From CAADGU01 sp964581605 (lineage in GTDB: Bacteria; Chloroflexota; Anaerolineae; Promineifilales; Promineifilaceae), in the NCBI GenBank assembly GCA_964581605.1, contig CAZOPF010000145.1, forward strand, positions 1 through 11,509: DNA of 11,509 nucleotides, written 5' to 3'. Shown piece by piece: positions 6,856 to 11,509 of the stretch; position 1 is the first letter of the stretch, and each line of letters begins with the position of its first letter. The notes under the pieces were generated by a model. It was not told where the DNA came from. It worked only from the letters and a program-made list of their open reading frames with translations, and searched no databases. The position numbers and the translations under genes are program-made.

Positions 6856-6887
6856 GTAATTGGGTACTTGAGCAATCACCCAATTAC
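6856..6887. repeat. gtaattggg-word hairpin at the MBL/acyl-CoA synthetase junction
   Basis: gtaattgggt (6856-6865) and acccaattac (6878-6887) form a perfect 10-bp stem with a 12-base loop. The words are those of the repeats at 2260-2317 and 3427-3594, so it is a third, more diverged member of that family. It overlaps the last codons and stop of the MBL gene and may act as its terminator. Between it and the next ribosome site (6760-6850) lies a gap of about 90 bases. A TATACT on the minus strand at 6801-6796 is a weak -10 candidate for the acyl-CoA synthetase, without a convincing -35. Confidence 0.7.
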
Positions 6888-7877
6888 TGAATTACAATCA
6901 AACCGCCAGACAGCCTCGCCTTCACGATGGGCACGGCCGCGCCGCACCAGATAATCCAGGTGGGCTAATGTTTCCGTGGCCGCAAAACGCATCTCGTGAA
7001 CAGTCAAATGGGCATGGTCAAACAACCGTTGGCTGACTTCATACACCGTCAGCGGTTGGTCTACTAACGCCAGGGTTTGCTCCAGACGGTCACCATGATG
7101 GCGGGTAATCTGGGCCATGCGGCCGGGCAAATCTGTCATCATCGGCCCATGCCCCGGCAGAGCCAGCTGCACCTCCACCTGTGCCAGTGCAGCCAGCGAT
7201 TCCAGGTAACGCCCCAACGGGTCTGGCTCGCCATCCGGCCAGAGGCTGATGTTCGGCGTAATTTTTTGCAACACGTGGTCGCCACACAACAGCAGCTGGT
7301 CGGCCGTATCATAAAAAAGCAATTGTCCATCACTATGGCCGGGCATGAGCAGCGGCCGCATCAAACGATTTCCCAACTGAATGGGGTGGTCTGGTTCAAT
7401 GAGTTGATATGCGGCCGGATGGGGGTAGGTGCGCTGGCGGGTCTGCTCTGTGGTTTCGATGATCGCCTGCGCCAGATGGTCTGGCACACCGCATTGCTGC
7501 CAAAAGGCCAGATAGCCAGGCTGTTGCCACACCTCTCGGCCCCAAAACCGGGCGGCCATTTCTGCTTCACGCCTGGAGAGGCGCACAGGCGGGGGGCTGC
7601 CGCCATCAGCCACACAGCTCTCCACCAACCAGCCCGCCAGCCCATAATGATCTGGGTGGATGTGGGTGAGGACGATCTGCTCAATCTGGCACGGCCGCAG
7701 GTGGAGTTGGGCAAACGCTTCTTGCCAGGCGGCGCGGGCCTGGCTGGTGTTCAACCCGGTATCCACGATAGTCCAGCCAGATTTGCCGCGCAGCAGGTAA
7801 CAGTTAACAATGCGCAGAGCAAAAGGGAGCGGAAGTTGAACCTGGAAGATGTCGGGGGTTACGGCCGTAATCAACAT
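6876..7877 (-). CDS. MBL-fold metallohydrolase with C-terminal winged-helix domain
   Basis: This 333-residue protein has the metallo-beta-lactamase fold. The metal ligands are THIHPDHYG (His72, His74, Asp76, His77), PGHSDGQ (His181), CGD (Asp200) and PGHG (His243). The insert with WQQPGYLAFWQQCGVP and the C-terminal helix-turn-helix-like part (YEVSQRLFDH..., ATETLAHLDYLVRRGRAHREG) fit the glyoxalase-II-like group that ends in a winged helix. These are cytosolic hydrolases, usually of thioesters or other esters; the substrate is not readable. The position between an acyl-CoA synthetase and a thiolase hints at acyl-CoA thioesters, which is inference. The last seven residues (DCNSVIG) and the stop are encoded by an intergenic repeat, so the tail is probably not conserved. 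No Shine-Dalgarno site is visible. The start codon directly abuts a hairpin arm. Confidence 0.88.
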   Translation of the reverse strand: MLITAVTPDIFQVQLPLPFALRIVNCYLLRGKSGWTIVDTGLNTSQARAAWQEAFAQLHLRPCQIEQIVLTHIHPDHYGLAGWLVESCVADGGSPPPVRLSRREAEMAARFWGREVWQQPGYLAFWQQCGVPDHLAQAIIETTEQTRQRTYPHPAAYQLIEPDHPIQLGNRLMRPLLMPGHSDGQLLFYDTADQLLLCGDHVLQKITPNISLWPDGEPDPLGRYLESLAALAQVEVQLALPGHGPMMTDLPGRMAQITRHHGDRLEQTLALVDQPLTVYEVSQRLFDHAHLTVHEMRFAATETLAHLDYLVRRGRAHREGEAVWRFDCNSVIG

Positions 7878-7942
7878 GGGAGACAGGGGAATTGAGAGAT
7901 TTAGAAGACATCAAGACCAATCTCACAGTCTCCCAGTCTCCC
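7878..7942. repeat. gggagact-word inverted repeat covering the MBL leader
   Basis: gggagac (7878-7884) can pair with either of two tandem copies of gtctccc (7928-7934, 7936-7942). An inner pair, gagatt (7896-7901) and aatctc (7919-7924), supports a stem with a 17-base loop. It fills most of the 75-base gap between the thiolase stop and the MBL start. In the minus-strand transcript the GUCUCCC arm lies immediately before the AUG, so folding would cover the initiation site. Confidence 0.65.
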
Positions 7943-7952
7943 AATCTCCTCT

Positions 7953-9224
7953 TTACCGGATCAATTCTATGACCGTTGCTTCACCCTGCCCCACACCAAC
8001 ACACAGGGTTGCCAATCCGTAACGCACCGGCTGGCCTGCATCGGCGCGGCGGTGCATTTCATAGAGCAGGGTGGTGAGTATCCGTGCGCCTGAGCAGCCG
8101 AGTGGGTGTCCCAGAGCAATCGCGCCACCATTCACATTGGTAATTTCGTGGCGCATTCCCACTTCACGCATGACGGCTAATGCCTGCACGGCAAACGCTT
8201 CATTCAGTTCAATGAGGTCTATTTCATCCAGGCCAATACCAGCGCGGGCTAAGGCTTTGGGCACGGCCGCCACCGGCCCCAACCCCATCACCCGCGGGTC
8301 TACACCGGCGGCCGCAGAAGCCACCCATCGGGCCAACGGCCGTAACCCCAATGCCTCTGCTTTGGGGGCAGACATGAGCAAAATGGCACAGGCCCCATCA
8401 TTTAGCCCGCTGGCATTACCGGCCGTCACTGTGCCATTTTTGCGGAAGGCAGGGCGCAAATTTGCCAGCGTCTCCCTATTCGTATCCAGTTCATAGCCAG
8501 TTGCCGTCTTCTTAATGCGCGGATGCTCGTCTGTCTCCAACAGCACCGGGTCGCCTTTGCGGGTGGGCAGAGGCACAGGCACAATCTCCCGGGCAAAGTG
8601 GCCGTTGTTGATGGCCTGGCAGGCGCGGCGCTGGCTTTCCAGGGCAAAGGCATCCTGTTCCTCGCGGCTGATGAGGCCGCCCACAATTTGCCCGGCGGCG
8701 CTCATCTCATAAATGTTTTCGGCCGTTTCCCCCATTGCTTCCAGAGGAAACAACGCTTCCATTTTAGGATTGGGGTAACGCCAGCCCAGCGTGGTATCCC
8801 AGCCGGTTATATTGCCACTTGGCCCCCAACCTTGTGCATTTTTGGGTAACGAATAGGGGGCACGAGTCATGCTTTCCACGCCGCCAGCAATAAACACATC
8901 ACCTTCGCCACAACGGATGGCGCGTGCGGCCTGATTCACGGCATTCAGCCCACTGGCGCAGAGCCGGTTCATGGTAACAGCCCCTACTTTCTGGGGCAGA
9001 CCGGCCAACAGTGTGCCCATGCGGGCTACGTTGCGGTTATCTTCGCCGGCCTGGTTGGCACAACCCAAATACACCTCTTCTATTTCCTGGGGGTCAATGC
9101 CGCTGCGAGCCACAACTTCTTTAATGACCAATGCGGCCATATCATCCGGGCGCACGGCCGCTAATGCTCCGGCATGTCGGCCAATAGGCGTGCGCACAGC
9201 CTGGACAATGACAACTTCGTTCAT
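7953..9224 (-). CDS. Thiolase (acetyl-CoA acyltransferase), PcaF/FadA type
   Basis: This 423-residue degradative-type thiolase cleaves a 3-oxoacyl-CoA with CoA to release acetyl-CoA. The nucleophile is Cys89 in NRLCASGLNAV, and the other catalytic residues are His373 in GGAIALGHPLG and Cys408 in LATLCVGVGQG. GGVESMTRAPY at 114-124 and NEAFA at 341-345 are also present. GCANQAGEDNRNVARM at 54-69 and DTTLGWRYPNP at 143-153 closely resemble 3-oxoadipyl-CoA thiolases (PcaF/PaaJ) as remembered. The natural substrate may therefore be 3-oxoadipyl-CoA rather than a fatty acyl chain; no other aromatic-pathway gene is visible to support it. It is about 20 residues longer than PcaF, with extra sequence in the 125-180 and 235-265 loops. 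AAGGAG lies 8 bases before the ATG. Confidence 0.93.
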   Translation of the reverse strand: MNEVVIVQAVRTPIGRHAGALAAVRPDDMAALVIKEVVARSGIDPQEIEEVYLGCANQAGEDNRNVARMGTLLAGLPQKVGAVTMNRLCASGLNAVNQAARAIRCGEGDVFIAGGVESMTRAPYSLPKNAQGWGPSGNITGWDTTLGWRYPNPKMEALFPLEAMGETAENIYEMSAAGQIVGGLISREEQDAFALESQRRACQAINNGHFAREIVPVPLPTRKGDPVLLETDEHPRIKKTATGYELDTNRETLANLRPAFRKNGTVTAGNASGLNDGACAILLMSAPKAEALGLRPLARWVASAAAGVDPRVMGLGPVAAVPKALARAGIGLDEIDLIELNEAFAVQALAVMREVGMRHEITNVNGGAIALGHPLGCSGARILTTLLYEMHRRADAGQPVRYGLATLCVGVGQGEATVIELIR

Positions 9225-9232
9225 GTGGGAAT

Positions 9233-9238
9233 CTCCTT
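9233..9238 (-). promoter_or_regulatory. Shine-Dalgarno site of the thiolase gene
   Basis: CTCCTT on the plus strand reads AAGGAG on the minus strand, 8 bases before the ATG at 9224. Confidence 0.8.
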
Positions 9239-9240
9239 GA

Positions 9241-9301
9241 TGGTGGCTGGTGGTTGGTGGCTGGTAAAGGCTACCACCCGCCTGCCGCCCGCTATTACCA
9301 G
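9241..9301. repeat. ggtggctggt direct repeats with a weak inverted partner
   Basis: tggtggctggt occurs at 9241-9251 and 9255-9265 (11 bases, period 14). ctggtaa (9261-9267) has an inverted copy ttaccag (9295-9301). It is the least regular of the word repeats and falls in the leader of the thiolase gene, just after its ribosome site in plus-strand order. Confidence 0.5.
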
Positions 9302-9303
9302 TT

Positions 9304-9332
9304 ATTATACGACGGTGTGGGTTTTGGGCGAA
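9304..9332 (-). promoter_or_regulatory. Candidate promoter for the thiolase gene
   Basis: TATAAT on the minus strand (9309-9304) is a perfect -10. With a 17-base spacer the -35 position (9332-9327) reads TTCGCC, only 3 of 6 matches to TTGACA. It lies about 80 bases before the thiolase ATG. Confidence 0.4.
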
Positions 9333-9378
9333 GGGGATGGTTATAGATCAACAACGGCCGTTTGGTGACATTCCTCAG

Positions 9379-9407
9379 TTTTCGATGGGCGATACGGCCG
9401 TTATAAT
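9379..9407 (+). promoter_or_regulatory. Candidate promoter for the CBS-domain gene
   Basis: TATAAT at 9402-9407 is a perfect -10. With a 17-base spacer the -35 position (9379-9384) reads TTTTCG, 3 of 6 matches. An ACGGCCGT octamer (9394-9401) directly abuts the -10, and another lies at 9354-9361. It is about 80 bases before the CBS gene start and diverges from the thiolase promoter candidate. Confidence 0.4.
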
Positions 9408-9486
9408 GCGCGTGTTCGTTACAATTTCCCACATGGCTCAACCTGACAATTCTCAAAGACCGTCGGGTATGAAAGTAGGGTTTCCC

Positions 9487-9921
9487 ATGAAAATTAGCAA
9501 CATCCTGATGACAAAAGCGCATCAACTGGTAACAATACGGCCGGAGCAAACGGTGGCTGATGCAGTGGCGCTGCTGCGTGCGCACAATATCGGTGCGCTG
9601 CCAGTGGTGACGGCCGACGGCCGCCTGGCGGGTATTCTTTCCGAACGTGATATTGTGCGCCGTTTGCCAGATTATGAGCAGATAATGGCGGTACCTGTGC
9701 AGGTTCTGATGACCAGCCGGGTGATTACGGCCGTGCCCGACGATGACCTCATGTCCGTCGCCCATACCATGACCGAACGCCGCTTTCGCCATATGCCGGT
9801 GCTGGATGACGGCCGTCTCATCGGCATCATCTCCATCGGCGATGTCCTCAAAGCCCAACGCGACCAATATCGCGGCGAAATTGACACCCTGGAAACGCAA
9901 CTACTGGCCGGAAGTCAGTAA
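9487..9921 (+). CDS. Tandem CBS-domain protein
   Basis: This 144-residue protein consists of two CBS motifs. The first is about residues 5-60 (ISNILMTK, VADAVALLRAHNIGALPVV, GRLAGILSERDIVRR) and the second about 68-125 (VQVLMTSRVITAVPDDDL, RRFRHMPVLDDGRLIGIISIGDVLK). The tail after 125 is charged and could be a short coiled coil. The SERD (52-55) and SIGD (116-119) positions carry the Asp that contacts ribose in nucleotide-binding CBS pairs. Such stand-alone pairs sense adenosine nucleotides and regulate partner proteins; no partner is named by the context. I start at ATG 9487. The frame is open upstream to 9337, but that part crosses the candidate promoter and lacks family resemblance; ATG 9469 is the nearest alternative. 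It is followed by a perfect hairpin and a reductase gene. Confidence 0.88.
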   Translation: MKISNILMTKAHQLVTIRPEQTVADAVALLRAHNIGALPVVTADGRLAGILSERDIVRRLPDYEQIMAVPVQVLMTSRVITAVPDDDLMSVAHTMTERRFRHMPVLDDGRLIGIISIGDVLKAQRDQYRGEIDTLETQLLAGSQ

Positions 9922-9922
9922 A

Positions 9923-9965
9923 CAGTGAACAGTGAACAGCTGCATTTACTGTTCACTGTTCACTG
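9923..9965. terminator. 17-bp perfect hairpin built from the acagtga word
   Basis: cagtgaacagtgaacag (9923-9939) and its exact inverse (9949-9965) leave a 9-base loop. Each arm is two tandem 7-base words plus a remainder. It begins right after the CBS stop and could terminate or stabilise that transcript; no clear T-run follows. Confidence 0.65.
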
Positions 9966-9994
9966 CTAACTCTTTACCCATCTTCCACAAAAAT

Positions 9995-10000
9995 AAGGAA
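9995..10000 (+). promoter_or_regulatory. Ribosome binding site of the reductase gene
   Basis: AAGGAA, 7 bases before the ATG at 10008. It supports the chosen start. Confidence 0.7.
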
Positions 10001-10007
10001 CAACTTT

Positions 10008-11405
10008 ATGACCCCCACTGGTACCCCTGAACATCCCCTGCGTGTGGCCGTTATTGGCGCTGGTCCGGCCGGGTTTTATGCCATTGAACGCCTTTTCAAA
10101 GAGAAACATTTGAGTATTGAAGTGGATTTATATGACCGCCTGCCTACGCCATATGGTCTGGTGCGGGCCGGTGTAGCGCCCGACCATCAAAAAATCAAGT
10201 CTGTCACCAAAGTGTTTGATAAGCTGGCGGCGCAGCCACAGTTCCATTTTTGGGGCAATGTGATGGTGGGGCGCGATGTGCAGGTGGCCGACCTGCGCCG
10301 TTTTTACCACGCCATGATTTACACCACCGGGGCCCAAACGGATAAGGGCCTGGATATTCCCGGCATTGATCTGCAAAATAGCCATGCGGCTACGGAGTTT
10401 GTGGCCTGGTATAATGGCCATCCCGATTATCGTGACTATCAATTTGACCTGTCGCAGGAGCGAGTAGCGGTGGTGGGTGTGGGCAATGTGGCGGTGGATG
10501 TGGCCCGTATTTTGTGCCGCACGCCGGCGGAGTTGCTGGAGACGGATATTGCGGAACATGCGCTGGAGGCATTGCGCCACAGCCGGGTGAAGGAAGTGTA
10601 TATGCTGGGACGGCGGGGTGTGGCGCAAGCCGCCTTTACAACGGCCGAAGTGAAGGAGTTGGGTGAAATGGCAGGCGCGGCCGTGACTGTGCCCCCGGCT
10701 GAAGCGGCACTAGACCCGGTGAGCCAGGAATCATTGGCCGAAGCAGACCGGGGCACCATGCGCAAGATAGAGATTGTGCAGGAGTATGCCGGGCGGTCAT
10801 GTGCTGGCAAACCGCGCTGCCTCACGCTCCGTTTTCTGGTGTCACCGGTAGAGTTGATGGGGGATGCCGACGGCCGTGTGTGTGCCATGCGCCTGGTGCG
10901 CAACGAACTATACAAAACGGAGTCCGGTTCGATTCGTTCACGCTATACTGACCAGTTTGAAGAGATTCCGGTTGGTCTGGTTTTCCGCTCCATTGGCTAT
11001 GAAGGCGTGCCCATTCCGGGCGTGCCGTTTAATGAGCGATGGGGCGTTATTCACAACGAAGCCGGCCGGGTGATGGATCCACAGACCAACCAGCCAGTGG
11101 TGGGCGAATATACCGCCGGCTGGATCAAACGCGGCCCGTCTGGGGTGATTGGCACCAATAAGCCAGATGCAATAGAAACGGTGGAATGTTTGCTGGCCGA
11201 TGTGCAGGCGGGCAAGTTGCTTTCGCCCGAACAGCCCACATTCACGGCCGTGACCGCCTTCATTCATGAGCACCAGCCCCGTTTTGTAACATATGAAGAC
11301 TGGCTGCGGCTGAACGAAATGGAAGAAGCAAATGGGGCCGCATACGGCCGTCCCCGCCTCAAATTCACCCGTATCGAAGAGATGTTGGCAGCTCTGGGAA
11401 AATGA
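10008..11405 (+). CDS. Ferredoxin-NADP reductase of the adrenodoxin-reductase/FprA family
   Basis: At 465 residues this matches the length of FprA and adrenodoxin reductases. It moves electrons between NADPH and a ferredoxin through FAD. The FAD-binding GAGPAG is at 17-22, followed by RLPTPYGLVRAGVAPDHQKIK at 44-64, a family hallmark. The NADP domain has GVGNVAVDVAR at 157-167 and GRRG at 201-204 with the arginines that read the 2'-phosphate. Its continuation AQAAFTTAEVKELGE retains the family's F-T-x-x-E-x-x-E pattern. The FAD pyrimidine-end motif GWIKRGPSGVIGTNK is at 371-385. No fused ferredoxin domain is present, and no ferredoxin or P450 gene is in the window, so the partner is unknown. 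The ribosome site is good. The stop is followed at once by the terminal repeat tract. Confidence 0.93.
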   Translation: MTPTGTPEHPLRVAVIGAGPAGFYAIERLFKEKHLSIEVDLYDRLPTPYGLVRAGVAPDHQKIKSVTKVFDKLAAQPQFHFWGNVMVGRDVQVADLRRFYHAMIYTTGAQTDKGLDIPGIDLQNSHAATEFVAWYNGHPDYRDYQFDLSQERVAVVGVGNVAVDVARILCRTPAELLETDIAEHALEALRHSRVKEVYMLGRRGVAQAAFTTAEVKELGEMAGAAVTVPPAEAALDPVSQESLAEADRGTMRKIEIVQEYAGRSCAGKPRCLTLRFLVSPVELMGDADGRVCAMRLVRNELYKTESGSIRSRYTDQFEEIPVGLVFRSIGYEGVPIPGVPFNERWGVIHNEAGRVMDPQTNQPVVGEYTAGWIKRGPSGVIGTNKPDAIETVECLLADVQAGKLLSPEQPTFTAVTAFIHEHQPRFVTYEDWLRLNEMEEANGAAYGRPRLKFTRIEEMLAALGK

Positions 11406-11421
11406 GTGTTTGAGTGTTCAT

Positions 11422-11509
11422 GTGTTTAGGTACTCACGTAAACACCTAAACACCTAAACACCTAAACACCTAAACACCTAAACACCTAAACACCTAAACA
11501 CCTAAACAC
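11422..11509. repeat. Octamer tandem repeat with inverted left arm, at the window end
   Basis: From 11440 to the last base the unit aaacacct repeats without error for about 8.75 copies. A single inverted copy, gtgtttaggt (11422-11431), precedes it and can pair with any acctaaacac in the array. It begins 17 bases after the reductase stop. It is still repeating when the sequence ends, so the true copy number is unknown and the repeat may be why the contig stops. No spacers are present. Confidence 0.9.

Noticed and set aside
7077..7895. A 272-codon plus-strand open frame opposite the MBL gene
   Set aside because: It is antisense to a gene with all catalytic motifs. Its translation has no recognisable domain and its composition looks like a complement-strand shadow.
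9295..9900. A 201-codon minus-strand open frame opposite the CBS gene
   Set aside because: It is the shadow of a clear two-CBS-domain protein; the product is rich in His and Arg with no family pattern.
686..9965. Calling the junction hairpins classical Rho-independent terminators
   Set aside because: None shows a clear T-run after the stem in the relevant direction. Only those best placed were listed as probable terminators, with moderate confidence.
11440..11509. CRISPR array
   Set aside because: The units are 8 bases, directly adjacent and without spacers, and no cas gene is present.
11440..11509. Telomere of a linear replicon
   Set aside because: The unit resembles plant telomere repeats only loosely. 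The same word-repeat design occurs at internal junctions, so the sequence edge is better explained by an assembly break.

Overview
The window is 11.5 kb of a draft or metagenomic bacterial scaffold, shown by a run of exactly 100 N at 1369-1468. GC is moderate, roughly 52-55% by eye. Gene content is chromosomal housekeeping plus lipid or acyl-CoA metabolism. Genes with good Shine-Dalgarno sites, the FprA-type reductase, the FadD15-like acyl-CoA synthetase, the globin, the YIP1 and SpoIIE proteins and the style of intergenic repeats fit a Chloroflexota (Anaerolineae-like) bacterium. This taxonomic call is inference and was not tested. No tRNA, rRNA, CRISPR array or transposase gene is visible, and no stretch over 300 bases lacks a gene.

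Layout, left to right: the 3' end of a SpoIIE/PP2C-type phosphatase (1-675, +); a YIP1-like membrane protein (732-1250, -), convergent with it; the scaffold gap; the C-terminal part of an unrecognised protein (1470-1796, +); and a bacterial globin (1847-2263, +). A long run of minus-strand genes follows. In transcription order it is a PcaF/FadA-type thiolase (9224-7953), an MBL-fold hydrolase with a winged-helix tail (7877-6876), a long-chain acyl-CoA synthetase (6744-4963), a cystathionine gamma-synthase/lyase family PLP enzyme (4771-3617) and a YihY/BrkB membrane protein (3393-2332). Divergent from the thiolase are a two-CBS-domain protein (9487-9921, +) and an adrenodoxin-reductase-like ferredoxin-NADP reductase (10008-11405, +).

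The acyl-CoA synthetase and the thiolase can bracket an acyl-CoA degradation route: activation at entry and thiolytic cleavage at exit. The MBL hydrolase between them may act on a related thioester or be general. The genes are separated by hairpin-bearing gaps of about 75-220 bp, so they need not be one operon.

The most unusual content is non-coding. (1) The palindrome ACGGCCGT occurs 21 times in about 11.4 kb, far above chance, like the HIP1 octamer of cyanobacteria. (2) Nearly every gene junction carries its own hairpin built from 7-8-base words repeated in direct and inverted order. (3) Two inverted copies of a ~58-bp repeat of this kind flank yihY. One is intact and the other is split by a 94-bp element with 8-bp terminal inverted repeats and an 8-bp target duplication, so the window holds both an empty and a filled site of a MITE-like element. 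(4) The window ends in about 8.75 copies of an 8-base tandem repeat.
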